A stretch of DNA of 64,000 bases from Paulownia fortunei (GCA_019321725.1 JAGSPU010000052.1:2728001-2792000), one strand, 5' to 3'. Numbered from the stretch's first letter, positions 34,779 to 48,339 are shown. Translations and numbers: made by a program. The notes: a model not told the origin generated them from the sequence alone.

Positions 34779-37700
34779 CTAAAGGGATTCCGCAAACTGA
34801 GGGGCCTCAAGATCAAGTTCTTGCCTCATGATACAGTTCATAAGCCAGTCGCTGCTGAATGTCCAGATCCCCAGCTTTACAGCTGATAGAGCTTCCTCCA
34901 TGTCGTCTTCACATGCCACGAAGATGGTTTTTGATACGTCTTTTATTTCATTCTCTGTCCAGATGACCTAAAGTGCTCAGCAGAACAAAGTTAGTTGTCT
35001 TTGCATCAGTGGAAACAATCATTGAGACTTTGAAAGATACAGCTTTCTCCATAAGATTTCCCCATTTAACAGTATTAGATGGTTTATACTTGTCAAAATT
35101 TGTATACAGCCAAATGCACAATTGCAAAAGTATCAAGCCAGCTAAGGGGGGAAAGAGATAAAGGAAGGATTGCCAGATAGTTTTAGCAGATCAAGACAAA
35201 TATGATTTCACTAGATAATACATTAATACTCAAGAACTGATAGATTAACTGAGAATGTTTTAAAATGCAAAATTTATTCAAAGAAAGTTGGAACAGGATA
35301 ACAAAACATAAAAGGACCCCAACTAATGTGTAAAACAAAACAGATTTCAGCAAGAGTTATTCAGTTTGGTGCAGGAATTATATTTCTTTGGTTATTCTCT
35401 GGTTTTAACAGAAACTAGATATGGATGTTTCTCACAAACTTGAATGTCTTAGCATTACTAACAAATAAGAGAACTTTTTTCATTGACTTACATTTCCTCC
35501 AGCAGACTTAACAATAGCTGACAGAGTATTGGCTGAAGGCTGGACATGAGTTGCCAGCCATATATCAAAACTTTTAAGCAATGCACTGGGACTTGCTTTT
35601 GCTCTAAGAACTGCACTTTTCAGTTCAGTTCTGTACATAGTCCTGTAATCTTCATCTTTCAAAATGAAAGGCATTTCATCTGCAGATAAATGGGTACCAG
35701 ATTGAGATTCGACAGGGAGAAAAGATGTGCAAGTAAATATTAAAAGTTGAAAATGTGACCTACCAACAAATCTGCCCTTCTTGAAGCTTTCTTTCAACCA
35801 TCCAGATGAGATAACCCAAGCTCTGTATAGCATATGCATCCACATCAGAACAAACAGCTACAAGAAGTCTTTGGAGATATACTAAGTTGGAGGAGTTAAG
35901 ACTACCAAAATGTTGTTAACACACTCCCAGCTTATTGAGACTAACCCAACCCCACCTCCAAAACAAAAATTGCCCACCTGAGTCCTAACTATGCTCTTTG
36001 TGAATGTTTTCTAGGTCATCCACTACTTAATAGTTTAGAATATTGAGCATATCTATCTGAATTCACTTTATTCTTTGCATCTGCCGTAAGCAATCATTCT
36101 TGAGTAGCATGCTATTAGAATATAAGTCTTTGATGGATGCAGTCAAGAAACTTTAATTTCTGTTGCGTCATACTTCTTATAGGAATAAAGCCAGCTCATC
36201 CGATGAACCACTTTACTTTCGAATATTGGCATTAACTTTCTAGAGACGGGATGATGTAAGGATTATGGATGTGATAGCACAAGCAATAAAAGTAATAAAT
36301 TAACCACAACAGTAGTTGCATCATGTTTTATCCTAGAAAGTATTATCAGAATCGAGAACTGACCCTGAACAGAGAGCGGTGCAGAAATTCAATGTCTTTC
36401 TAACTTTCCCAGTGACAACATGTGTGCTTACACTTCCATCAGAAGCAACAACTCCACCCAGATCTTCAATTATCTACATCAGCAAAATTATCATTACATT
36501 CAAAGAAAATTATCTAAGCAAAGTGCCAAGAAAAATGTTACTATAGCTGCTTCCAATTCCATAATTTAGGGTGGACAATGAGACTATCAATCAGAATAGT
36601 TAATAACCATGCATAAGTACAACATGGAATTAGGTTTTCACACTTGTATCCACATAATCCTACAGAAAAGAAATTAGATCTTAATATCATCTTGAGAGGA
36701 CAATTCACTTCTACAATGATAACTATAAATATCAAGAGTCGCACAGCTTATCTTATTTTCCACATTCGTATCTCAGAAATTGTCAGATTACACAGGTAAT
36801 ACCTTGGTAAGACGCGATTTCTTATCATCATCAGCAATGTTCATCAGCATAATTCTAATACATTTTGGTGTGGATGGGATTTCTGGGCAGCCATAATAGC
36901 CTTCATTTGTGGTATTACCAGCTCTGCATTCTTCATTTTTTTCATACATGCTATTACTCCCAGAGTTTGTTAGCCAAGCATCAGGCAAAAATTTATTTCC
37001 GCTAGTTAGCAAGCAGTTTGTATCAATTCTTCCATCGCTAGTCCAAATAGGACAGTGATCACCCAATTGACAATCATTTGAATGAGTACCCTTCACTTTT
37101 TTTGACTTCAATGAGGTGCATGAGGCTTCCCATGTCCTTTTCTTAGTTCCGTGCACTGAACAAGAGCAGTTATCCTCATTATCTTCACTTCCACCTTCCC
37201 GTATTCCAGAAGCATTAGCCACACTGCAATATACTGCAACTGGCAAGAGGCCTACATCCTGGTAACCTATGAGAAGAAAATACAAAAATGAACTTGTCAC
37301 AGAAACCCACTTAGGGAAAGGATTTGTACTGCTGCACCATTAAAATGCACAACTAAATTTCTTAACCTAGCACACTACAATTAAACAAAGATATGATGCA
37401 CTGGATGAGAACTAAAGGTATTAAAAAACATATATCCTTTTAAAGAATGCTTATAGGTTATTAAGTAAAATACCAACATGACTTCCCTTATTGCCAAAAA
37501 ATGGCTACTCATGTACACCTCCTTATTAGGAGTGGCTTATAAGGACTTGCATAAGCTCCTACTAGCCTAACATTTCTTTAGGCACTTTAGGCCAGCATCC
37601 CTGTTATGTTGGCAATGACAAGAGCTTGACCCAGATCCTTACAGGTGATTTCAAAGATGCCTTGAGGTGCTCCAGTGTGTCTGCTTGGACTAGGGACTTG

Positions 37701-40700
37701 TGGACTGAAGGTTAGATACAATGAGGACATCTCTAACTTAAGTAGACTAAGTCTTAACACCCCATTCCTTATCGTTTATTAGCTTTTTCTACCTGTATGA
37801 GTGTTAATCAATACAAATACATGGACAAAGAAGTGTTTACAAATCACTATTATAATTATTGCCAAACACCAAGAAAACATAAGTAAAATACTTCAGCATG
37901 AAACCTTGACCTGAAGATACCTACCATCAGCTGAAAGATTTTCAGTTACTAATTTTTCCGACTCAGAACACCCACTCTCAGCTATCTGGTTATCTTCTTT
38001 GGAAGGTTCATGGCTCTCTGCTATATGCCTCAGCTCTTGGTTTTTAAAGTTCAGCTCACGGGGCTTTCTTGGTAAGCATAGAGTTAGAAGCTCCACTGAT
38101 TCGGATGAGTTATCTTTGAGAAGATGAGACGCCATCAGGGTTGAACCACCAGGAAAGCATAATGCTCTTCGAATTTCAGCTTTGATCGGGAATCTGCGAG
38201 CTCTACCCCTTTTATCCACTTCACCAATCACTGTGAAACCCTGCAATTTTTGTATATTTTGCAAGATGAAATGCCAAAGGATAATGCATTCATTCCCTCA
38301 AATGTGGTTAAGATTATGTAAGCATGTTGGTAAATATTATGATCTATGTCTTGTGTCGGTTACAATTGCCCAATCACTCTTTCTAGTCATTTGTAATGTA
38401 CTTGTTAAGAAAAAGATATGGAAAAAAAAAGTAGAATATTGCAAAGAAAAGCAGTCCTTTCTGAGCATGTCATGCTTTAAAAGGAATGATTTTTACAATT
38501 GACAAATATGGATGCATCAGAAAACTTATCTCAGTGAAATAAGTTGAATAAAGAACCAGCCAGTGTATTTTGACCTAATTTCAAACTAGCTAGTTCAAGA
38601 AATACCTGTTTGAGCCAAAATCCTTCGGATTCTTTGTCTCCCCAACAGAATAGAGTTTGAATACCTACACTCTGCAGTCTTTTCTCAATTCCAAGTATAA
38701 CAAGCGACCAATTCCCTGAAGTTTGTCAAGTACAAGTAAATTCCAAACCAAAAGTCAAGTGTGCAAGACTCATAATGACGAAAATGCTAAACCTTAATTC
38801 AGCGAGAGCAGGCAGCATTTTAGGGAGGACAAATATACAGTATGTTCAGATTCTACTTTATAAGATACGAACCCTTACGCTACACTACCCTAAACATATT
38901 TATCGACTTACTGTTCAACTAAGCATTATCTCATTATTGGCCCTAGTAAATGCTGGAGCTTAAATAGGCAAGCAGAAAAGGCAGAGAACCTTGTGCTGAA
39001 AGATTGAGCTAACAGCAGCAAGAGGAACCTCAGCATACTGTGTATCAGCTGGAATTATTTGATAAGTAATTGCTGCAATGACCTATTATAAAGGGAAAAA
39101 ACAAAAAACAAAAAACCAAAAGTAAGCAGAGAAAGTAACAAACTGTCCAATGAATATAAAGTTGCAATAATATACTCAAAACAATCCAAGAAACCATAGA
39201 TTAATACACTCGTAGTTATAAAATTTGCTGCAGCTGTAAGCATACCTCTCCAGTTTGTTTATCATCCTTGGACTTCAGAAGTAAGGTGCAATATTTCCTA
39301 TAAATAAAACAACCAGATAATTATTATCAAACATAGGCTACTTCGACTTCTATTAACATTTTGAATTCCAATATAGTTATACAAAAATTATGGCATATTT
39401 AGGTTGAAGATAATGGTCGCAGCAGAGCAGGGCACTAGCAGAATTTTATAGGATATGGATGTAGAATTAATTATAGGATGCAAGCTTAGCCAGGCAGCAA
39501 GAACAAAGAACATGCAAGTGTCCTTACCCATTTGAAACACATCTTTCAAGGAACATTGATTCCTTTCCAGTATTAGCAGCATAATTCATTGCAGGCAGCT
39601 CTTTCATGTAAAGAGTTAATACTTCCTGCATCAACATTTGGCAATATTCGTAGAAAACAAAGCAGCATAGTTCTGATATTCTCATAAATCAAGATGTCAG
39701 TGAATAAAGAAAGGTGGAAATAAGACTAACTTTCCAAATCTTCTACACAGTCACACAAACTAATTCTTGTACTATTTTTCTCAAAAGTTCTGCTGAATGC
39801 AGAGAGATCCAGACAAGTAAGATGAATAATTTCCAAGCTGGGTAGGTTATCAAAGGATACAATTAGCTAAAGAATCTGACAGGGCCATAATGGAACAAAT
39901 ATAGACATAAACATATACTGCTTTTCATATACACTAACATGCTGAGGCTTTTTATATTTGAGACAGCTAAAATTTAGCACTCCATATAAAGTTCACAATG
40001 TGTTGTAACAATGAATACATTCCTATCCGAGTAATTTAATGTGATTCAAGCAGCTAAAAGATCTTTAACCCATATCCTAGTCATCTATCCCCCAGTGAGG
40101 AATACAAAGATATCATAAGAATATTCTTGACACACAAAATAAAATATGGGTCATCTTGAAACTTAGAATTCACTTATCGAATACAGCAACTCGCCAAATT
40201 GAGGACAAGCAGATAAGAAATTAATCGTCATTACTTTAATTGCAACAACATGCTGACACAGGTTAAATATCTATAAAGGTTAACAGCAGGTAGACACAGC
40301 CACGCATATATAGTAGTGAAATACCTGAAGTAGAGACCTGGTTTGGCCAGCTGAATCTTTCGGATTAACAAGCACAAAATAGCAATCACCTACCAATAAC
40401 AATAAACACTAATGTAACATAACCATCACACACAACCCAATGATACCTTAACAAGAAAACGAAACTAAAGTAAAAATAAAAATTGAAACAAACTTAAACG
40501 AAAAATAGAATAAATACCACATTTCTCAGGTCCTGGACCCCCAAAATCATCATGTTCATTCACTTTTTCCACCACTACCACAAAAAAAATTGATATATCA
40601 TCAAGACCAACAAAAACAAAACCAAAATTATTCCCTTATAGTAAAACAAAAACCTGAACAGTAAACCGCATTGAGAGAATTGACTACCTGAAATTCTGAT

Positions 40701-40942
40701 TTTGGCAGTTTTGGAGAGAGAGATTTGGACACCGTCCCGATTCGATTCGGATGTAAAATTCTTGGCTTCCACAATGACTTCACAATTTCCTGTGAAACCA
40801 AAAGGGCAAAACAACAAAATCAAAAACAAAAAGAGGGAACAAAAGATTGAAATCAGCTGAGGAATTTAATCACATTCTGTTTACCAACGGAGATGGGAGT
40901 TGACGAGGGAAGTGAAGAGATTCTTCCTCTTCTCCGCGCCAT
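34779..40942 (-). CDS. GNAT acetyltransferase-like protein with C-terminal BRCT domains
   Basis: Exons: 40885-40942, 40688-40789, 40518-40574, 40325-40389, 39528-39625, 39246-39297, 38990-39082, 38606-38715, 37925-38240, 36803-37266, 36364-36473, 35764-35822, 35492-35679, 34779-34967; about 653 residues. Start MARRRGRISSLP is basic. Exons 4-9 look like a GNAT fold: CYFVLVNPKD, YCTLLLKSKDDK, VIAAITYQI, the acetyl-CoA loop QHKGIGRLL, and GFTVIGEVDKRGRARR. A linker has an NLS-like KSKKVKG. Exons 10-12 form a BRCT repeat (IIEDLGGVVASDGSVSTHVV, then AWVISSGWLKESF); exons 13-14 resemble a second (VKSAGGN, then WTFSSDWLMNCI). One A is missing from a run at 38680-38683; the 110-base exon must be 111 by phase. 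BRCT domains bind phosphopeptides in DNA-damage complexes, so a nuclear chromatin or repair role is inferred; substrate unknown. Confidence 0.85.
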
Positions 40943-41755
40943 TGGAAGGTAAAAAAAAAGGGAGAAACAGTGATTGGAGTGGGGTTTTACAGGTCGGCGG
41001 GGCTCTTGTTTTGGTAGCAATTTGAAAACGAAAAACCAAAGAAGTAGAAAAGCGAAAAAATTCTCTGTTGGCGGGAACTGTGAAGGGCGGGTGGCTGACG
41101 TTACGTTTCGCAAATATTTAGTTTGTCATTTTATTTTGTTTTCAAACGAGTGTTAAATATTCAATCTGTTTATGATGTCAACATCGAATCACACTTATTT
41201 TCAGTTTATGGGACTAAGAGAGGTTGACTGCTTAGTTAAATCCAAAAATATTTGGCGGAGAGTTGGTCGTTATCCTGGAATTTTATCTTTGAAACCTTAG
41301 CTCTTGCATTTTAGATGAGACAACAACTATTCAACCGAAATCAGAAGGGTGGATCCAGAGAATCAAAATCCTTGATCAACGGGGAGAGGAGCATCTCAAA
41401 GTATGGGACAAAGGATCAAGCGTTTTGGCTTTATTCTCATGGGGAATTGAGAAGTCTAAATATGTTTTCTATAAATTGTTGGATTGGTAAGAACCATCTT
41501 GACAAAGTGGAGTTCGCCTTTGTCAAAATCCAAATCCTTAGTTCGGAAAGTTATAAATCAAAATGAATGAACTGTTTTTTCAATCGTACATGTTTTGAAA
41601 CTAAATTGATCTCTATGTATTTTTGTTCATATACCCCTTCTACTTTACACTTGTATAGAAAATTCTGACATCAATCATTTACGAGCAAGTATTACACCAA
41701 AAATTAATAGGGACGGGATCAAGGTTTTATATTGTTTAAGTAAGTTGGATGACAA

Positions 41756-42027
41756 ATCGCTTAGATTAGATTCGGGTAGAAAATAGGTAAGTACTATAGA
41801 TTTTGAACTTTAGTCGTCGTTATTCAAATTTACATCAATTGGTTACCTGATGGACGTTATCTATAACCACATTCAATCCAAATACCATATCATCGCTTAG
41901 ATTAGGTTCGGGTAGAAAATAGGTAAGGACTATAAATTTTGAACTTTAGTCGTCGTTATTCAAATTTACATAAATTGATTATCTGATGGACGTGATCTAT
42001 AACCACATTCAATCCAAATACCATATT
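41756..42027. repeat. 136-bp tandem duplication
   Basis: Two copies, 41756-41891 and 41892-42027, each starting ATCGCTTAGATTAG and ending CAATCCAAATACCATAT. They differ by about six substitutions. No coding capacity. Confidence 0.92.
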
Positions 42028-42099
42028 TTGCAACTTTTCAAGATTTTATCCCTCACAATATAGTAAAAAGGATACGACTAATTTTTCATTAATTGCGAA

Positions 42100-42760
42100 A
42101 ACTATTGATTATAAAATAAGAATATAATATAGTTTACACGTTACTCATTTCGGAAGAGCTAGTATCTTTATTAGCTAAATCATTCGATCTAACCCCTCCA
42201 ATTGCAAATAAGTTTCATTCTTGATGATAGCGTGCCATGCCAGACAAGCTAATAGAGTTTCTAATAGGTATTCTCGTCTTGATCGATCAATTGATTTAAT
42301 TGAAGTACGAAGGGGTTGGTTGAAGTGTGAGATCAACCCAAGACTAAGGCCGAGCAACTAGCTGCTATAGGATTTGACTTCTATCTATCTCACCACGCTC
42401 CTTACCCCAACCATGACACTCAGTGACCTGGAAAATCCCCTTTGGAATACCTCACATAGCTGGACAATCAATCGGTTTGTCAGCTGCTCCCCCTCCTAAG
42501 ACGGGGTTCAATGCCTATAAAAAACGGCCAAAAGAAAAATAAAGAGAGAAAAAGAGAGATGGCTGAGGCTAATCTAAGGAACCGATAAATAGGGCAGCTC
42601 CAAGTATGTTTGGGGTTGGATTGTATCCTTTTTCCCTAGGTAGGGAATGCCTTTCTTGATCATATATTCTAATGCAAGCTCTAGGGCGTTCAGCCAATCT
42701 ACACAAAATGAATCAGTCTCTTAGGAACCCCAAAAGGGTTATCTTGGGTACTGAAAGTAA
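42100..42760. other. Possible organellar DNA insert (NUMT/NUPT candidate)
   Basis: Base composition rises clearly above the AT-rich surroundings, and stretches such as CTAAGGCCGAGCAACTAG and TCCCCCTCCTAAGACGG have the mixed, non-coding look of plant mitochondrial intergenic DNA. There is no nuclear-type open frame, terminal repeat or poly(A). This is pattern recognition only and needs a database comparison. Confidence 0.3.
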
Positions 42761-43032
42761 CAAATTATGTGGGAAAAAACTTTAGAAACATGACTAGATT
42801 CAACTAAAATGACCTCTTTTTTCATTTTCTTGAAATGAGTTCTACAATATCTCTTTTACATTTTCTCAACACTTTTCATGTTAAAACTAAACAAGGGACG
42901 TCAGACTATGAACAAGGCTAAATACAAAGAGTTACAACCTTGCCCTATACAGAAAGTTGCAAGAAACATAACTGGTGCTGTTTTGCTGAGCCAAACTGCG
43001 AACTAAGGACCTAAACAGCAGGCACTACACCT

Positions 43033-44056
43033 TTAACGGGGCTGCTGGATGAAACGGGGACTGTACTTTGGGCCAACATGCTTGGCTGGCTTCTCCCAGT
43101 ACTTCATCGGTTCCCTTGGGGACTTGGGGTCTCTCTGCTTTGGCATGTTCAAACTCTTGACTAGTGCATTGGAATTCTTACCAAAACCTAAAAGCCAGTA
43201 TAAAATGAGATCATTAAGCTTGACCAAAATATATACAAAAATAAACCACCACCAAGTATTTTCAACATCAATATACTGAAAATTTCCTGCATTCAAACAC
43301 AGCAATGTTAACTAAATTCATTTCCTTATCACAGATCCATAACCATAATGGTGGTCATTATCAACCATGATGGTGGTCATTGTTTCTTCTCCTTAAATAG
43401 ATTTAAAAAAAAAGTTAATAAAATACTTATAAACATTTAACAGCTTTACTTAACACCGAGCCTTCAAATTTCCTAAATCAATTCAAGGCACTTTACTGAG
43501 CCTTTAATGGTCCCATTCCTTCATATTCAAGGAGTCCCTTTTTCAGTAAATTGTTACCATATAATGCTCAATCATCAAAATACCAATTCTTGTACTTCAA
43601 GAGTACATGATGAGACTTATTAACATTTTCTGTAGCCAGTTAAATAATGACATCAATTGACAAAGAAAACATTGATATTGGGAAAGTATAATCGGACAAT
43701 TTCAGTACTATACCATTTTCCGCCACTCCTCTGAATGCCTTACTCCCATATTCAGCTTCAGATGACTGAAGAAACTCCTCAAACTGTGCCTCCATATTCA
43801 AGATATCCTCATCCACATCAAGATCAATATTATCAGGCAACAAACCAACGACATTGTTGCCATCAAAACCATCTTCCTCCTCACCGAAAATATCTTCTCC
43901 CTGGTGCTGGCTGATCCAGTAGTCTCGGAACCAGGTGGAGGTAGTAACGAGGTTCCACCACTCCGGTGAGAAATCCTCCACTTGCCTCACGGCCGCTGGA
44001 ATGAACAGAGGTGCGTTTGGATTGAGCATTGACCTTCCGCCAGATACTAGAGCCAT
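43033..44056 (-). CDS. ERD15: ERD15-like PAM2-motif protein
   Basis: Small acidic plant protein of the EARLY RESPONSIVE TO DEHYDRATION 15 / CID1 family. It binds the MLLE domain of poly(A)-binding protein and modulates abscisic-acid, drought and defence responses. Two coding exons, 43714-44056 and 43033-43187, join in phase to 165 residues starting MALVSGGRSMLNP. The PAM2 motif is LNPNAPLFIPAA (residues 11-22), followed by VEDFSPEWWNLVTTSTWFRD, a strongly acidic middle and the basic C-terminal block PKSPREPMKYWEKPAK. The start is the Met before ALVSGG, which is standard for the family, not the Met six codons earlier that lies partly in the 5'UTR. The frame is intact. Confidence 0.95.
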
Positions 44057-44085
44057 GATCGGATTGCAGTTCAAATCAAAATCAC

Positions 44086-44954
44086 CTAAGGGAGAAGTAA
44101 CAAATTTAGTTTCTCTTCAACAAATGATCATCAATATACAAGGATGTACTGACAGTGTCTGGTACCATCAAAGCAAAGCCATAAATTGAATTAGAAATAC
44201 AATACTTCTATTCAAATTTGAATACATTTTTCATCAACTATAAACTCAATCCCATGGATCCAATATTGAAATATATAATGAGTTTCAATTATTAACGGCA
44301 AGATAAGAAATGGAAAACAACATAAACAAAAATAAAACACAAAACTCTCCCTGCTTTTCTTAAAACACAAGAGTAAAATTTGCTTTTTGCCCAACAAAAT
44401 GATCATTTTTCAGTTATTTCGGAATCGCCAAAGCCGATATTATATCATATAAATTTTTTCATGTAAAGCACACAGAAAATTATGAGTAAGAGAATCTATG
44501 AACCACAATTATCTCTTTTATTTCATTTCCGTCACAGGAAAAATTTTCCAAAAATTAATTTCGCATAAAAAGGAAAACCTTGATATATATCCAAATAAGA
44601 GATTAGAGATAAAACTTTCCGAATATACTTTAAATAAAGATTTACGCCTACTTACTAATCCAAACTGAGTTAAGCATCCAACTCGAATTCAATAGCAGAT
44701 TAACTCACTATTTCAATCAAAAATCATTCCGCGGACAATTAACCAAAGATCAACAGAAGTTGAGCCAGTTTCGATTCAGTAAATTCACATTTTTCACATC
44801 TTAATTCCTCTAATATTTGTTCCAAAAAAAATTCTTCCAAAATAAATAATCTTCAGATCTATCAATTCAAAACCATACAACATATCAGTTAATTCATAAA
44901 TGAAACTGAAAATTCAAATGAGAATTTCGCTAGGACTGAGTCCACAAACAGTAC
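44086..44954 (-). other. 5'UTR intron of ERD15
   Basis: The leader ends CTGCAAG with a GT donor at 44954-44953, and an acceptor CCCTTAG ends at 44086, about 29 bases before the start codon. The 869-base intron is T-rich on the gene strand, as plant introns are. Leader introns of this size often raise expression in stress genes; that effect here is inferred. Confidence 0.8.
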
Positions 44955-45024
44955 CTTGCAGGTAAAATTTATCGCTCTCTTCTAGCCCAATTTCCAGTTT
45001 ACACGTAAAGAACAATGACTCTTT

Positions 45025-45050
45025 ACGCGTGAAAGCGGAAGGTATTTATA
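45025..45050 (-). promoter_or_regulatory. ERD15 core promoter: TATA box and CGCG element
   Basis: CTATAAATA on the minus strand (45042-45050) lies about 90 bases upstream of the leader donor, placing transcription start near 45015. ACGCGT at 45025-45030 matches the CAMTA-type CGCG box, and an ACGT core lies at about 45002-45006. ERD15 genes are stress-induced, so these are plausible control sites. Confidence 0.65.
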
Positions 45051-46069
45051 GGGCCGGATTATCCGAACCTAGAGGTTTGGAAACCGAACCTTAGATATGG
45101 TTTTTGACCGAACCTGCTCACTGATTGACTTTCCAGAAGACTCTAGTTTATAAACAGTAAAGACTTGTTTGGGAGAACCAAATCTACTTCAATTTTTCCT
45201 TTTACTATATTTTAACGTTCTTTTCTTTCTTTATAGATTTATTACTCTTTTTTGTCTCCAATTTGTTATTAGAATGGAGTGTGCAATCACAAGTAAGATA
45301 AAACTAATTTCATATTTTATTTGAGAATCATTTAATTTGTCAAAATATTGTGAACATAATTTTTATTTTATAATTTTCATTTTCATTTCTTATAATGATA
45401 CCTTACTATAGTTGGTTATAGGGATAAATCTTTTGAAAAGTAGTTTAATGGTGCTGGACTAATTACAATTGAACTTTTTGGAATTCAAATTTAACAGGGT
45501 TGACAATGCTTTTTATATATAAAAATTATTTTTATTGAATTAAAAGTATTCATCAAGTTTTTTAAGAATGTATTGTCCAAGTGCAAATATTGAGATTCCA
45601 CTATCAAGAGATTTTGAGTTTAAATTCCATTAATGTGAATATTTCTATAATAATTTCTTTTGTTAGTGTTTTATAATAAAATATTATAGATGATCAAATT
45701 ACTTGTAATTAAAATTAAAATTTAAATGTAATATTTGATATTTATTCTACTGTACATATATACCCCTTAAAAAAAAAATAGATTTGCTTTTTGCATGCTA
45801 AAATCAATTCTTTAATTTATTGAACCTTACTTTCACCAAATTCAAACTCATAATTTGTGTTGATAACACAAAATAAGATTTAGGATTAAAATTAATTATT
45901 TTGATTTCCATCACCTTAAATTTAATTTGAGGTGAGTTTAGTTCAATGATTAAACTTTAAAGCTCTCATAAATCTCATAATTTATAAAAATATTGGATAA
46001 TTTATATTCAAATTACTTTGATATACCCAAACACTCCCAAACTGGCCCGGGGCCTACAAACTATACAAG

Positions 46070-46400
46070 CAAAGAATATTGTACGTCAATAATGAGGTAG
46101 GTGGAATGACCGGGTATAGCCGGTTGGGCAGCCGGTCTAAGGATAAGCGCGGACACGTACATGTGTTGGAATTGCAGTCGTGGGCCAGAACGGGGTCCCC
46201 CACTTATGGCATGTTTGAAATCCTCGTAATTGTCATTAACAGAAAAGACGATCGACGGCTAAGAGCGTGGTAAGATGATCTGACGGTGACGAGAGGCGAA
46301 ATGATTAATGATGACTTTTGGTGTGGGACCGGATAAAGAGCTAAAATCGATGCGAATCCGCGTCGGGCACATGGGGCGGGTGGGTCGGTAGACCACCTAA
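46070..46400. other. GC-rich island without open frame
   Basis: About 330 bases with GC near or above half, inside DNA that is around 70-75% AT. It holds CCGGTTGGGCAGCCGG, GTGGGCCAGAACGGGGTCCC and GGGGCGGGTGGGTCGG. No long frame fits a protein. It could be a relict promoter, part of a transposon or a non-coding transcript. Confidence 0.45.
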
Positions 46401-48339
46401 AACATCATTATACATAATTTATGTCGCCTAAGTGCTACTTAGGATAACATAATCGCGAATTAATATACTTTAATTAGTGAATGAGTCGTCTATTTATAAA
46501 ATCAGATTACTTAATCATGAATCAGATATAACAATTGGAATATTTTTTTCCATTTTCCACATATAAATAACCAGATAAAATCGATTTATATATAATTTTT
46601 AAAATTTTGGATAATTTTAATAATATATTAATTATAAAATTATGGATGGTAATTGATCGGTTATAACTTTGGACTCATTCCAGGCCGCCTGTTTGGGCGA
46701 TTTTTAAATGTATAAATAAATTTGGGTAGAGTTTTGGGATTTCATTCTCAAATCCCTTTAATTTTTTTATTTTTTAAAAATTTTATTATATATTATATAT
46801 ATGATATTTTCTTAAAAAAAATAAAATTTTTAAAAAATTTCATAAAATGAATTTAATGAAATTAATCGAGTCAATCCAAATTTGATCAATTGTCTTTCTT
46901 ATACAAAATTTTACAGTTGACGTTTACTTTTCAAATAAGTAACTTAAAATTTGGTATGTCATTAAAAATTGATAAATTTAATAGGTCAATCACTTTCCAT
47001 ATATCAGTTCCGGATTAAAGCTAGTATAAAATCAAGGAAAATTATATTTAAAGAATATTAAAACTTTTAATTTTGACAGCTTGAGAATATGTTCCAGTGG
47101 CTAATTATATTGTAGTGGTCATCAATCACGCTATATTGATTAACGTTTTTCAATTTTTTTCGCTTTTTGGTATTTTAGATAAAATAATGTGTTCCTTGAC
47201 GTATATGAGTTGGACTTTAGATGATCTGAACTTTTATAATAATTTGAGGTCATTATTCTGACAATGACATTGATTTTGAGAGATTTTAGATAACATGATA
47301 AATAAGGTTTTTTCTTTAATTTTATTTGAGTGCTAATAAAAATGGGAAAAATTGAAAATTAAATTTCAAAAGATAGAATCTATCAATTTTAAAGATTATT
47401 GTTATGTTAGAAAAAGATTTATTGAAAATTGAACTGAAGTGAGGTATGTATAAATTAAATTTCTTATAAATTTTCCCACGCCTGTTGAAAAGAACTTGGA
47501 TTCAAATAGAAAAAATGAATTCTAAAATAATCTAAAATATTTTTCATTGAGAAAAGAAAGAGAATCAATTTCTTGAATTAATATGTTCGGAGTGTGTAAT
47601 GAAACATGTGTGTGCCAAGTGTGCTGACTTATCGCAACCCCTCAAATTTTTTAAAATTAATTAAAAAATAATTAAAAATCATCTATTTGAGTGCATCATA
47701 AAGAGTCATGCGATTACTCATCTCTCAAATGTATTTCTATATAAGGAAGTTATGTTGCTTTTCTTTATATATTATACTAAAAGACATATTTTCAATTTAA
47801 ATATTGTCCATTAAATGAACACTTTTCTAATTCACAACCCATGATTCCAACAAAAATTACTAACATGGTGATTATTATCAAGAGAAACTATAAAAATGTG
47901 TATCAATATTACCTACAATCAACTTTTATTATTGCTCTATCCTAAATTTTGACTCTTATTTGCTTATAGGACTTTTCAAAATTAGGTTTTATTCCTCAAA
48001 ATATAATTTATTTTAAAGTTACCCTTTTGTTAAACTAATTACACCACTAACTTTCATATTTAAATTGTATTCATTATTGCTTAAATAAAGTTGTATATTT
48101 AAATAATTAAATATGACTATAATTTTTAGCTATGGATTTCTTTATAAATACAATAAGTATATAGTGTATTTTATTCACAATTACTTATTCATAAGTATTA
48201 ATATTTATTATACAATGAAATACTTATAAATAAAATAATTCATGTATAAAATATGTAAGTATTTAAAAAATTGATTTTGTTAATTTAAACTTATAACCCT
48301 AATAATAAATATTGTTAATGATGGAAGATTTTTAGCCTT

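Larger units (their letters stand above)
40943..43032. other. Intergenic region with a tandem duplication and organelle-like DNA
   Basis: Divided as follows: 40943-41150 is the GNAT-BRCT 5' flank; 41300-41570 has a chance plus-strand frame; 41756-42027 is a 136-bp tandem duplication; about 42100-42760 differs in composition and resembles organellar DNA; the rest precedes the ERD15 stop codon and should contain its 3'UTR. Confidence 0.55.

Noticed and set aside
35480..35845. A continuous 121-codon frame joining BRCT exons 12 and 13
   Set aside because: The middle is intron read-through; splice sites at 35764 and 35679 and phase match the exon model.
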